Shown: piece by piece, positions 32,363 through 40,401 of the stretch | Layout: each line of letters opens with the position of its first letter | Position numbering within the stretch: the stretch's first letter is position 1 | Translations under genes and position numbers: made by a program | The notes under the pieces: generated by a model | Seen by the model: only the letters and a program-made list of their open reading frames with translations | Database searches by the model: none | What the model was told of the DNA's origin: nothing | Assembly: GCA_910587765.1 (NCBI GenBank) | Contig: CAJUNR010000037.1 | Coordinates: 1-40,401 of the forward strand | Direction of reading: 5' to 3' | From: an uncultured Lachnospiraceae bacterium | GTDB taxonomy: Bacteria; Bacillota; Clostridia; Lachnospirales; Lachnospiraceae | Length of the DNA: 40,401 bases

Positions 32363-34736
32363 CATCAGATATTTCCGGCCGAAGAAAGCGGCGAAAAAAA
32401 TGAAGCTGGCACAGAGTATGAAGCAGACGGTGTACCTGTACGGGGTGACCGGATTGGGCAAAACCGCGTTTGTGAGAGACTTTCTGGGCCGCAGGAAGTA
32501 TGCGTATTATTCGGCGGAGACCTATGCTCAGTGGCAGTTGGAGATGCCTCAGGAAGGGAAGGAACAGATCATTGTCATCGACGATCTTTATCTGCTCACA
32601 CAACCGGACGTGCGGGAGGAACTCTGTCCGCTTCTGGAACTGCTGATCGAACAGAGGGAGGTATGGCTGGTTCTGATTTCCCGCTGTCAGATTCCGCGCT
32701 GGCTGATGCCGCTGTATGTCAATCATCTGTTCTGCGTGATCGACGAGAGGGATCTTCTGCTTGACAGGGAAGAACAGGATCTGTACTTTGAGTCTTTCGG
32801 CGTCTATCCGGGAGAGCTGCTCTCGCAGATGCTGTGGAATCAGGGACAGGGAAATCCGCTGGCGCTGCGCATGATGGCGCTGGAACTTCAGAGAATGGAC
32901 ACCGGACAGGAAAAGTCGGACCGGAGTGAGATGGAGGAGGCGTTTCTGAGGGCGAAGGATAATATGTGCCGTTATCTGGAGACTCATGTGTACGATCAGT
33001 GGGACGAGGAACTGCAGGAATTTCTTATGGAACTGTCGGTAGTAGAGTCCTTTGACACCCAGATGGCGCAGATGATTACCGGCAAGAAAAATGTGGGGCA
33101 GCTTCTGGAACGCGCGATGGAGACGGGGGATTTTATGGATAAAGGGAGTACCTGCTATCGGTACCGCTATGCGTTCCGCGAATCCATGCGGCGGCGTCTG
33201 CTCAGAAGCTGCAGGACGGACCGCGTCCACCGGCTGTACTGCAACGCGGGATACTGTTATGAGCTGCGCGGGGAGATTTCCAGAGCGCTGGAAGCATACG
33301 CTGCCTGTCACGATGAGGATGAGATTTCGCGGCTTCTGATTACAAATGCGAGAGAAAATCCGGCGCACGGACATTATTTTGAGCTGCGGCACTATTATCT
33401 GTCGCTGTCGGAGGATACGATTTTACAGAGTGCCGTGCTGATTGCCTGTATGAGCATGCTGCAGTCTATATTGATGAATGTGGAGGAGAGCGAAAGATGG
33501 TACCGCGCGCTGGAAGACTATGCGCGGACGCATACCGGAAGCGTCGGAAAAGAGGCGAGGAGCAGGCTGCTCTATCTGGATATCGGGCTGCCCCACCGGG
33601 GGACGGTTCAGATGGTGGATATTTTAAAAAACGCCTATACGCTTCTCCGGGAGAGGAAAGCGCTTCTTCCCGAATTTTCCATTACCAGCAATCTTCCGTC
33701 GCAGATGAACGGCGGAAAGGATTTCTGTGAATGGAGCAGGCGGGATAAGGAGCTGGCGGCCGGCATCGGGAAGATTGTGGCGTTCGTCCTCGGAAGATAC
33801 GGCAAAGGACTGGTGAGCCTGGCGCTGGCGGAAAGTTTTTTTGAAAAGGGAATGGACAGTTACGAGATTGTCTCTCTGGCGGAAAAAGGCAGGATGCAGG
33901 CGGAGACCGTGGGGAAGACGGAGCAGTGCTTTGTAGCGGTGTGGATTCTGTCCCAGCTTGCGCTGCTGAGCGGACACGCAGAAGACGCGCTGGAGCGTCT
34001 GGAAAGTTTTGAGAAAAGCGTCCGCAGAGAATCGCCGAAGCTGCTCCCGAATATCCGGGCGCTGAAATGCTGGGTCGGGATGTACAGAGGGCGGACGAGA
34101 GAAGTTCAGGACTGGATGAGAGAAGCGCCGGATGAAAATCAGGAATTTTGGACGATGGAAAGACTCCGTTATCTGGTGAAAGCGCGGGTCTATCTTCTGA
34201 ACGGACGATATGATCAGGCGGTGGGACTGCTGCAGAAGCTTCTCTATTACGCGGAGAAGATGCAGAGAACCTATATTGACATCGAGGCGAGACTTCTTCT
34301 CTCCATTGCGCTCTATCACATGAACTGGGGAGACTGGAAGAAAAACATGCAGGACTGCATTACGAAAGCCGAGAGCTACCATTTCGTGAGGGTGATCTCA
34401 AGGGAAGGCAAGGCTGTGTTAAAGCTTCTGCGGGCGGAGGAGTTCGTCTGGACGGACAGAGAATATAAAAAACAGGTATTGGACGAATGTCAGAGAATGG
34501 CCGCCTTTTACCCGTCTTATCTGAAAAAGCATGCGGAGGGTGAAATTGTGCTTGCGCCCAACGCGCTGAAAATCCTGCGTCTTCAGGCGGACGGCTATTC
34601 GGCGGAACGGATTGCAAAACAGCTTGGAATCACAAAGAATACGATCAAATACCACAATAAAGAGACTTACAAAAAGCTGGGAGTGACGAGCAAAGCGGCC
34701 GCGATCAATGAGGCCAGGAACAGAGGGCTTTTGTGA
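32355..34736 (+). CDS. MalT-like LuxR-family regulator (P-loop ATPase plus C-terminal HTH)
   Basis: The 793-residue product has a P-loop GVTGLGKT at residues 30-37 and a Walker-B-like IIVIDDLYLL, as in STAND/LAL regulators. A long helical TPR-like middle follows. The C-terminal LuxR helix-turn-helix (734-793) contains ADGYSAERIAKQLGITKNTIKYHNKETYKKLGV. Such proteins become active upon ligand and ATP binding and then dimerise on DNA. The ATG at 32355 lies inside the end of the AAA+ gene with GGGAGGG upstream, so it is part of the same transcript. It is a good candidate for the local activator, but no operator can be identified by eye. Confidence 0.88.
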   Translation: MSDIRYFRPKKAAKKMKLAQSMKQTVYLYGVTGLGKTAFVRDFLGRRKYAYYSAETYAQWQLEMPQEGKEQIIVIDDLYLLTQPDVREELCPLLELLIEQREVWLVLISRCQIPRWLMPLYVNHLFCVIDERDLLLDREEQDLYFESFGVYPGELLSQMLWNQGQGNPLALRMMALELQRMDTGQEKSDRSEMEEAFLRAKDNMCRYLETHVYDQWDEELQEFLMELSVVESFDTQMAQMITGKKNVGQLLERAMETGDFMDKGSTCYRYRYAFRESMRRRLLRSCRTDRVHRLYCNAGYCYELRGEISRALEAYAACHDEDEISRLLITNARENPAHGHYFELRHYYLSLSEDTILQSAVLIACMSMLQSILMNVEESERWYRALEDYARTHTGSVGKEARSRLLYLDIGLPHRGTVQMVDILKNAYTLLRERKALLPEFSITSNLPSQMNGGKDFCEWSRRDKELAAGIGKIVAFVLGRYGKGLVSLALAESFFEKGMDSYEIVSLAEKGRMQAETVGKTEQCFVAVWILSQLALLSGHAEDALERLESFEKSVRRESPKLLPNIRALKCWVGMYRGRTREVQDWMREAPDENQEFWTMERLRYLVKARVYLLNGRYDQAVGLLQKLLYYAEKMQRTYIDIEARLLLSIALYHMNWGDWKKNMQDCITKAESYHFVRVISREGKAVLKLLRAEEFVWTDREYKKQVLDECQRMAAFYPSYLKKHAEGEIVLAPNALKILRLQADGYSAERIAKQLGITKNTIKYHNKETYKKLGVTSKAAAINEARNRGLL

Positions 34737-34753
34737 AAAAAGGAGGAGAGACT

Positions 34754-36364
34754 TTGAATGAGTGGCAGAAGGAAGCGCTGCGTTTCCGGGAGGACTGCGG
34801 CCGTGCGGCAGAACTGAGCCGGGAAAACCTGCGGAAGCTTATGGAAGATAACCGTGATACCGTATATGGAAGACGGTACGGTTTTGCCTCGATCCGGGAT
34901 GCCGGGGACTACCGGCGCCGGGTTCCCATATCCGATTATTCGGATTACGAAGACGGTATCCTGCGGATGAGGCAGGGGGAGCGGCGGGTGCTGACTGCAT
35001 ATGAGGTGAAGCATTACATCATGTCTTCCGGGAGTACAGGCAGGCCGAAAAGGATTCCGCTGACAACAGAAGCGCTCACAAGATGCATCCCTTCTATCTA
35101 TTATACCGCCTTTGCCTGCGTGCCCGGGATTGCGGACGGCAGATATCTGCATATGAGCGTCTTTCGGATGGATCTCTCCGAGGAGGAGAGAGATACGATT
35201 CTGTCCGCCGCGTATTTCAGGGAGCTTCATGACAGAGGGACGTTTGGTCTGGAGGAACGCTACGTTGGCGGTGAGCAATTGATGTTTTCCAGAGAGATCG
35301 GGAATGTTCCTTACGTGAAGCTGTGGCTTGCGCTGTCTTATCCGGAACTGGCGGGGATTCAGGCATTCTTTTTATATGATATTCTGCTTTTCCTGCGTTA
35401 CTTTGAGAATCATTGGGAAGCGGTGCTGAAAGATGTGGAGCAAAGGAAGATTCCCGCAGATCTGCCCCTGTCGGAATCCGTGAAGAAAGCGCTTCTTCAG
35501 CTTCCGCTGCCGGGAGATGTGTGGCTTCGGAAGGTTCGGACAGAGTGCGGACGAGGGTTTGAGAGGATCGTGGAGCGCCTGTGGGGACAGATGCGCTCGG
35601 TGAGCGGAGTAGGAGGGAGCACGTTCTCTGCCCAGGAGCCTATGCTGCGTTTTTATCTGGGCCGGATTCCCGTCCATTATTTTACTTACGCGGCGTCGGA
35701 AGGGATGATGGCCGTCGCCGCCGGGATGGAGACCACCCGCAACATACTGATTCCGCACAGCGGTTTTTATGAATTTCTTCCCTATGAAAAAGAAGGGGAC
35801 GGCAGACCGAGAGGGATAGAGGAACTGGAGATTGGGGAGTATTACGAGCTTCTGGTGACGAACTTCTCCGGCTTTTACCGTTACCGCCTGAACGATGTGG
35901 TGAAGGTGACGGGCTTTTATGGGCAGGCGCCGGTGATGGAGATCTGTTTCCGGAAAAATCAGGCCGTCAACATTGCTGGGGAGAAGATGGATCTTCAGAC
36001 CGTGGCAAAAGCCGTAGAGCTGCTGGCGCAGCGGTGCGGCATCCGGATCTGCGAGTACAGCATTCATGACGACAAACGGCTGCTGCCGGGCAGGTACCAG
36101 TGTTTTCTGGAACTCGACGGCCGAGAGAAGCTGCCCGGGCGGGAAGCGGGGAAGCATTTTGACCGGCTTTTGATGGAGCTGAACGAAGATTACCAGGATC
36201 TGAGGGGACTGGGTCTGATCGGGGAACCGGTCGTCTCTCAGGTGCGTCCGGGCGCTCATCTGGAATGTAAGCAGCATTTTACGGAAGGGCCCGTCAACAA
36301 CAAGCCGCTTCAGTACCTGGCTGATCCCGCGGTCATCCGTTTTATGAAAGAGAGGATAATTTAA
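34754..36364 (+). CDS. GH3-family acyl-adenylating enzyme
   Basis: The frame opens with a GTG at 34733, but AGGAGG ends about 7 nt before the TTG at 34754, which I take as start, giving 536 residues; a nearby ATG (34758) is out of frame. GH3 landmarks are present: the phosphate-binding SSGSTGRPKR (91-100), TYAASEG (311-317) corresponding to the GH3 'YxxSE' motif, and FYRYRLNDVVKVTGFY (374-389). GH3 enzymes adenylate a carboxylic acid and usually conjugate it to an amino acid. The bacterial substrates are mostly unknown. It lies between the regulator and a MATE transporter, so a small molecule made here and exported by the transporter is an attractive but unproven idea. Confidence 0.88.
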   Translation: MNEWQKEALRFREDCGRAAELSRENLRKLMEDNRDTVYGRRYGFASIRDAGDYRRRVPISDYSDYEDGILRMRQGERRVLTAYEVKHYIMSSGSTGRPKRIPLTTEALTRCIPSIYYTAFACVPGIADGRYLHMSVFRMDLSEEERDTILSAAYFRELHDRGTFGLEERYVGGEQLMFSREIGNVPYVKLWLALSYPELAGIQAFFLYDILLFLRYFENHWEAVLKDVEQRKIPADLPLSESVKKALLQLPLPGDVWLRKVRTECGRGFERIVERLWGQMRSVSGVGGSTFSAQEPMLRFYLGRIPVHYFTYAASEGMMAVAAGMETTRNILIPHSGFYEFLPYEKEGDGRPRGIEELEIGEYYELLVTNFSGFYRYRLNDVVKVTGFYGQAPVMEICFRKNQAVNIAGEKMDLQTVAKAVELLAQRCGIRICEYSIHDDKRLLPGRYQCFLELDGREKLPGREAGKHFDRLLMELNEDYQDLRGLGLIGEPVVSQVRPGAHLECKQHFTEGPVNNKPLQYLADPAVIRFMKERII

Positions 36365-36366
36365 TC

Positions 36367-38073
36367 ATGTATTCGGATCAGAAACTGCTTGCGAGGATTT
36401 ATTTCCGGGCGTTGCTTCCCAATATGGCCGCGATTCTCGGAGGAACGGTCAACGTGCTGTTTGACGGGATTCTGGTAGGCAGAAAGATGGGAGATCTGGG
36501 CATCGCCAGTGTGAATCAGAGTCTGGCGGTGTATCTGCTTCTGTGTACGGCGGGCTCTCTGATCGCGTCCGGAGCTTTCGCGGAATCGGCGGCGGCGCTG
36601 GGGGCGAACCGTACAAAGGAGGCCGGAAGATATTATTCTCTGGCGCTGGAACTGTCTCTGGCGGCGGGACTTCTGCTTTGCGGGCTGGGATATCTGCTGT
36701 CCGGCCCGATTGCCGCGGCGCTGGGCAGCGAGGATTCCTTCCGGATGGTGGAAACCTATATCCGGATCACGTTCGCGGGGGGCATTTTTAAAATTCTGCT
36801 GTACGTTCCTTTCTTCTATCTCCGTCTGGAGGGGAGAACCGGCCAGTCGGCATGCGCCATGGGGGTGATGACGGCGTTGAACATTCTGCTGGATTATGTG
36901 TTCTTGTTTCCGCTCGATCTCGGCATCGGCGGAGCGGCCTGGGCGAGCGTACTGGCAACCGTCGTCGCCTGCGCGATGAGCTTTTACTTTCTGGCGCGGT
37001 CGCGGGACGGAGTCCATTTTCGTCCGGTGCGCCCCAAAGCCGGCGAGATCGTGAAGATTTTAAGGAGCGGAAGCCCCATGGCCGCGAACAATCTGTGCTC
37101 CTCCCTGCGGATCGTGCTGCTCAACGGAATCATGAATCTGGTGGGAGGCAGCGCTATGGTGGCGGCATTTGCCGTCACCAACAGCCTGAACGAATTTTCG
37201 ATCTGTATCCAGAACGGCGTGCCCCAGGCAGGTTCCGCCATGCTGGGGATCTATCAGGGAGAGCAGGATCCGCTGTCCGTGAAGAAGCTGCTGAAGCTTC
37301 AGCTGAAGAGCGGCGTTCTCCTGTCCGGCATCTTTGCCGCGGGGCTGCTTCTGGCCGGGAATCGGATTGGGTTGCTGTTCGGCAGCGGCGCCGATCTTCG
37401 CTTCGCCTGCGCCTGTCTGGCTGTGGGAGTGATCTTCGGCACCTGCAACAGCGTGATGACATATTATTATTACGCGGTCATGAAGCCAGGTATGGCCAAT
37501 ATGATCACGGTTCTGCGTGTTCTGGTGGTGACGGTCGCTCTGGCCTGGCTGTTCCGGCCGCTGAAGGAGCAGATCTGGATCTTCTATTGGGTATCTGAGC
37601 TGGTGACGGCCGGACTCTGCACAGCTGTCGCCGCGTTTTGTACAAAAGTGCGGAACGGAAAAGCGAGTCTGTATATGCTGGACGAGACGGCGTATCAGGA
37701 GGGGAGATGCATCAATTTTACAGTGGCGTGCAATTCCGGGGCAATCTGCGAGGCCAGTGAAAAAATCCAGGATTTCTGCCAGTTCAACGCATTTACAGAG
37801 GAACAGACCATGACGATCAGCCTGGCTCTGGAGGAACTGATGGTCATCACATCGGAAAAGTCCATGAACGGAAGAGGCAGTATGGACGTCCGGCTTCTCC
37901 GCACGGAGGAGGGCGGGATCCTGCGCATCCGTTCGGAGGGAAAGCGGTATAATTCTCTGGAGTACGCGGAAGAGGGGATCGAGTATCTGGGCGTAAAGAT
38001 GATCATGAAGATGGCAAAGAGGACCGAGTACCAGAATACGCTGGGTCTGAACACGCTGATTGTCGTGATCTGA
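36367..38073 (+). CDS. MATE-family transporter with C-terminal degenerate HATPase domain
   Basis: The 568-residue product starts at the ATG at 36367, right after the GH3 stop codon. Residues about 10-430 form the roughly 12-helix MATE/MOP transporter core with hydrophobic segments such as ASVLATVVACAMSFYFLA. From residue about 437 it continues into a soluble domain resembling RsbW-type HATPases, including LALEELMV at 486-493. The ATP site looks dead: the N-box Asn is Ile494, the G1 Asp-x-Gly-x-Pro is replaced by SEGKRYN, and the G2 glycines are reduced to one. This domain may sense or bind a STAS protein rather than hydrolyse ATP. The fusion to a transporter links membrane export with the partner switch. 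Confidence 0.85.
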   Translation: MYSDQKLLARIYFRALLPNMAAILGGTVNVLFDGILVGRKMGDLGIASVNQSLAVYLLLCTAGSLIASGAFAESAAALGANRTKEAGRYYSLALELSLAAGLLLCGLGYLLSGPIAAALGSEDSFRMVETYIRITFAGGIFKILLYVPFFYLRLEGRTGQSACAMGVMTALNILLDYVFLFPLDLGIGGAAWASVLATVVACAMSFYFLARSRDGVHFRPVRPKAGEIVKILRSGSPMAANNLCSSLRIVLLNGIMNLVGGSAMVAAFAVTNSLNEFSICIQNGVPQAGSAMLGIYQGEQDPLSVKKLLKLQLKSGVLLSGIFAAGLLLAGNRIGLLFGSGADLRFACACLAVGVIFGTCNSVMTYYYYAVMKPGMANMITVLRVLVVTVALAWLFRPLKEQIWIFYWVSELVTAGLCTAVAAFCTKVRNGKASLYMLDETAYQEGRCINFTVACNSGAICEASEKIQDFCQFNAFTEEQTMTISLALEELMVITSEKSMNGRGSMDVRLLRTEEGGILRIRSEGKRYNSLEYAEEGIEYLGVKMIMKMAKRTEYQNTLGLNTLIVVI

Positions 38074-38118
38074 TTATATGGAACCGAAAATACATTCTGA
38101 GAGAAGGATGACAGCATT

Positions 38119-39807
38119 ATGAGAAAATATTCGAGACTGGTTTTAAAACTTCTGGCGGGATTTACGATTCTGGCAGTTTTGATCTGTACGGCATGTACCG
38201 GCATCGGCTATATTCAGTACCGGGCCTACATACAAAAACAGTATAACGATACCGCCTATCAAGTTGCGGAGACGTTCCGGGGGTATTTTAAAGAGGGGGA
38301 GATGGAACGCTACATTCGTCTGGCTTCCCGGTATAAAGAGGGGGAGATTCCTGGAGAGGCGCTGGAAAGGGAGATGGCATCGGGACGCTATCTTGAGCTT
38401 CAGCAGCAGATGGACCGGCTCCGCGGATATATGGGGGCAAATGATATCTATCTGGCGCAGCTTGACGTCCAGGAACTGTATGATTTTTACCTGGAACAGT
38501 TGGAAAAGGGGATGCCGGCGGATATCAGCAATTGGAATCCCATGACCTACATCATGGACAGCTATGTGGAACCTTACCGGTTCGGAGATATGGGCGGGAT
38601 GAATCCGGAGTATATTGAGGAGGCTGTGGCGCTGGCCAGAAGCGGCGGGCGTTCTGACAGTTATTTTATCTCCCGGAGCGCGTACGGATACAATACCTCG
38701 GCGATTCTTCCGATTGTTCTGGACGGAGAGACAGCGGCGGTGATCGGCGTTGAGATTCCCATGTCCACCCTTCAGAAAGCGCTGGGGGATTATGTGTCGC
38801 ATTCGATTCTCAGCATGATGGTAGTGACGGTTTTGTGTCTGTCGTTTTATGTCCATATTCTATACCGTTCCGTGATTGCGCCGATCAATCTGATTGCGAA
38901 GGAAGCGGCCGGTTTTGTGGAGGAGGAAAATCAGATATCGGAAGAACTTGCCGGGATTCACACAGGAGACGAGATCCAGACGTTAAGCGAATCCCTTTTA
39001 AAAATGGAAATTGATATCAACCGCTATATTGACAATCTTACCAGGGTGACGGCGGAGAAAGAGCGGATCGGCGCGGAACTGAATGTAGCCACTCAGATTC
39101 AGGCGGATATGCTGCCGCGGATTTTCCCGGCGTTTCCGGGGAAAGAGGAATTTGACATTTTTGCAACGATGAATCCTGCCAAGGAAGTGGGCGGAGACTT
39201 TTATGATTTTTTCCTCACGGACGAGGATCATCTGGCGCTGGTGGTGGCGGACGTGTCGGGCAAAGGAATACCGGCGGCGCTTTTCATGGTCATCTCCAAG
39301 ACGCTGATCAAAAATCAGGCGCAGATGGGAGGCTCTCCCCGTGAGATCCTCGAGGCGGTCAACGATCAGCTCTGTGAAAACAACGAGGCGGAGATGTTTG
39401 TGACCGTGTGGCTCGGCATCCTGCAGATCTCAACCGGGAAACTGACGGCGGTCAACGCGGGGCATGAATATCCTATTTTGAAAAAAGCCGGTAAACTTTA
39501 CGAGATGCTGGACGATCCGCACGGGTTCGTCATGGGCGTTATGCCCGGTATGCAGTATCAGGAGTATGAACTGTCTCTGCAGAAAGGGGACGGCATCTAT
39601 GTCTATTCCGACGGAGCGCCCGACGCGGTGAATCCGCAGGAAGAGCAGTTCGAGAGAGAACGTCTGCTTGCCGCCCTGAACAAAGATCCGGACGCCGCTC
39701 CGTCGCAGCTTCTGAAACAGGTCAAGGATGAGATCGACCTGTTCGTGGGCGAAGCGGATCAGTTTGACGATATTACGATGCTCTGCATGAAGTACTGCAA
39801 GAGCTGA
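38119..39807 (+). CDS. Membrane SpoIIE/RsbU-type PP2C phosphatase with sensor and HAMP regions
   Basis: The 562-residue product starts at the ATG at 38119 after AGAAGG. It has a first membrane segment (about 7-32), an extracellular sensor of ~195 residues, a second membrane segment (229-249), a HAMP-like linker (about 250-310) and a PP2C/SpoIIE domain (about 320-560). Metal-binding acids are present: Asp360 in GGDFYD, Asp378 in ADVSGKG, Asp498 in SDGAPDA and Asp550-551 in FDDITML. Enzymes of this class dephosphorylate STAS proteins, so the STAS protein at 13691-13990 is a natural substrate. The sensor family is not recognised; a Cache-like fold is possible. It is the last gene before the rRNA leader. 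Confidence 0.9.
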   Translation: MRKYSRLVLKLLAGFTILAVLICTACTGIGYIQYRAYIQKQYNDTAYQVAETFRGYFKEGEMERYIRLASRYKEGEIPGEALEREMASGRYLELQQQMDRLRGYMGANDIYLAQLDVQELYDFYLEQLEKGMPADISNWNPMTYIMDSYVEPYRFGDMGGMNPEYIEEAVALARSGGRSDSYFISRSAYGYNTSAILPIVLDGETAAVIGVEIPMSTLQKALGDYVSHSILSMMVVTVLCLSFYVHILYRSVIAPINLIAKEAAGFVEEENQISEELAGIHTGDEIQTLSESLLKMEIDINRYIDNLTRVTAEKERIGAELNVATQIQADMLPRIFPAFPGKEEFDIFATMNPAKEVGGDFYDFFLTDEDHLALVVADVSGKGIPAALFMVISKTLIKNQAQMGGSPREILEAVNDQLCENNEAEMFVTVWLGILQISTGKLTAVNAGHEYPILKKAGKLYEMLDDPHGFVMGVMPGMQYQEYELSLQKGDGIYVYSDGAPDAVNPQEEQFERERLLAALNKDPDAAPSQLLKQVKDEIDLFVGEADQFDDITMLCMKYCKS

Positions 39808-39810
39808 CGT

Positions 39811-39838
39811 CCGGGCGGCTTCGCCCCATGCCGCCCGG
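39811..39838 (+). terminator. GC-rich hairpin after the phosphatase gene
   Basis: CCGGGCGGC (39811-39819) pairs perfectly with GCCGCCCGG (39830-39838) around a 10-nt loop, starting about 4 nt after the stop codon. A second short hairpin GCCCG/CGGGC follows at 39841-39853. No T-run follows either, so this is only a possible terminator; its position at the end of the long + strand gene series supports the role. Confidence 0.4.
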
Positions 39839-39898
39839 GCGCCCGATGCGGGCAGTAATCTGTCACCGAAAAAGATTCAAAAAATATAAAAAAGGGGA

Positions 39899-39927
39899 TT
39901 GACATTTTATGACACATTTGCTATTAT
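39899..39927 (+). promoter_or_regulatory. rRNA promoter P1
   Basis: A perfect TTGACA (39899-39904) is followed after 17 nt by TATTAT (39922-39927). The preceding ~30 nt are A-rich, as expected for an UP element. It is the upstream of two promoters driving the rRNA operon. Confidence 0.82.
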
Positions 39928-40023
39928 ACCATAGTCGGCTGCGGGAGCAGTCGGGAATTAAATCGCATTTTGGAGAATGCAATCACTTTTTAGAAAAAAT
40001 TAAAAAGATTTAGAAAAAAGTAA

Positions 40024-40052
40024 TTGACAGACTGAGAAAAATGTGATATCCT
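40024..40052 (+). promoter_or_regulatory. rRNA promoter P2
   Basis: TTGACA (40024-40029) and TATCCT (40047-40052) are spaced by 17 nt, with an A/T-rich stretch upstream (about 39985-40020). It is 125 nt downstream of P1; tandem promoters are usual for Firmicute rRNA operons. Confidence 0.78.
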
Positions 40053-40058
40053 TCAAAA

Positions 40059-40137
40059 GTCGTCGCAAGAGACGACAAAAGATGAACCTTGATAATTAAA
40101 TAGTGCTTTTATGAAGTCTTCGAAAATTCTTTGAAAC
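40059..40137 (+). promoter_or_regulatory. rRNA leader with boxB-like hairpin and boxA-like sequence
   Basis: At the expected P2 transcript start, GTCGTC (40059-40064) pairs with GACGAC (40071-40076) around a 6-nt loop. About 50 nt later ATTCTTTGAAAC (40126-40137) resembles the boxA antitermination element of Firmicute rRNA leaders. This boxB-then-boxA order is typical of rRNA antitermination leaders. The whole 39808-40344 stretch is a non-coding leader with promoters and hairpins; I see no gene in it. Confidence 0.5.
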
Positions 40138-40308
40138 GATGACCGGCTGCGAAGCGTCCGGTGATCGGAAAAATTTTTGAGAACAGCTTTTGTAAAAAAA
40201 GCAACCTAAAACAGTAACGGATAGAACAGCCAAGTGTTGTTCTGGAAGGGACTGAACTTTCGAAAAAGGATGCAGTGATGACTCCAGAAAACAGAGTTTT
40301 CTGTCGTT

Positions 40309-40343
40309 GATTTAAAAAAATCACTGCGTGACTTTTTTAAATC
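40309..40343 (+). promoter_or_regulatory. Long hairpin immediately upstream of the 16S 5' end
   Basis: GATTTAAAAAAATCAC (40309-40324) pairs with GTGACTTTTTTAAATC (40328-40343) with one A-C mismatch and a 3-nt loop, ending about 1 nt before the predicted mature 16S start. A smaller hairpin, CAGAAAA/TTTTCTG at 40285-40303, precedes it. It is probably part of the rRNA processing or folding signals; without a following T-run it is not an intrinsic terminator. Confidence 0.6.
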
Positions 40344-40344
40344 T

Positions 40345-40401
<57 letters not shown>

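Noticed and set aside
40109..40324. Small minus-strand ORF in the rRNA leader
   Set aside because: It lies antisense to a promoter-driven non-coding leader with hairpins, with no homology or ribosome binding site support.

Overview
The window reads as a chromosomal segment of a Gram-positive Clostridia member, most likely Lachnospiraceae-like. The evidence is strong AGGAGG-type ribosome binding sites, SpoIIE/STAS/HATPase partner-switching proteins, a MalT-like LuxR regulator, and the 5' end of a 16S rRNA gene whose first bases are typical of Firmicutes. It is moderately GC-rich by eye and densely coded. Nearly everything is on the + strand.

Region 1 (1-13.6 kb) is the baseplate half of a contractile injection system (CIS, an eCIS/Afp/PVC relative). 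It holds the tail of an unidentified repeat protein cut by the window edge, a long charged coiled-coil protein, two tandem CIS-tube-domain (Afp7-like) proteins, a gp27-like hub, a gp5-like OB/beta-helix spike, a gp25-like wedge, two large baseplate-J proteins and a P2-I-like protein. Sheath, inner tube, cap, PAAR tip and fibre genes are not in the window and may lie upstream of base 1.

Region 2 (13.6-15.9 kb) is a regulatory block: a STAS anti-sigma-antagonist-like protein, a lone FtsE-like ABC ATPase and an RsbW-like HATPase. A convergent membrane-anchored SH3b protein and a small charged protein follow.

Region 3 (15.9-32.4 kb) is an effector island bracketed by two paralogous tandem-AAA+ ATPases. 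Inside are three proteins sharing a homologous region of about 600 residues. One carries a C-terminal calpain-like (C2) protease domain with the full Cys/His/Asn set and the oxyanion Gln. One has an unrecognised C-terminus. One ends with the shared region and is followed directly by a separate ADP-ribosyltransferase with R, STS and ExE motifs. A GNAT acetyltransferase sits between them. Two of the carrier genes have nearly identical hairpin-forming leaders, one of them extended by a 54-nt tandem repeat.

Region 4 (32.4-39.8 kb) is a regulatory/metabolic tail: a MalT-like LuxR regulator overlapping the second AAA+ gene, a GH3-family adenylating enzyme, a MATE transporter fused to a degenerate HATPase domain, and a membrane SpoIIE/PP2C phosphatase that could complete the partner-switching circuit. 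Region 5 (39.8-40.4 kb) is a tandem-promoter rRNA leader running into 16S rRNA.

Working model (inference): the CIS loads effectors through the shared carrier region, the AAA+ pair acts in assembly, loading or recycling, and the phosphatase/STAS/HATPase set together with the LuxR protein times expression or assembly. The part I consider most likely to be undescribed is the carrier family with swappable enzymatic C-termini between paired AAA+ ATPases.
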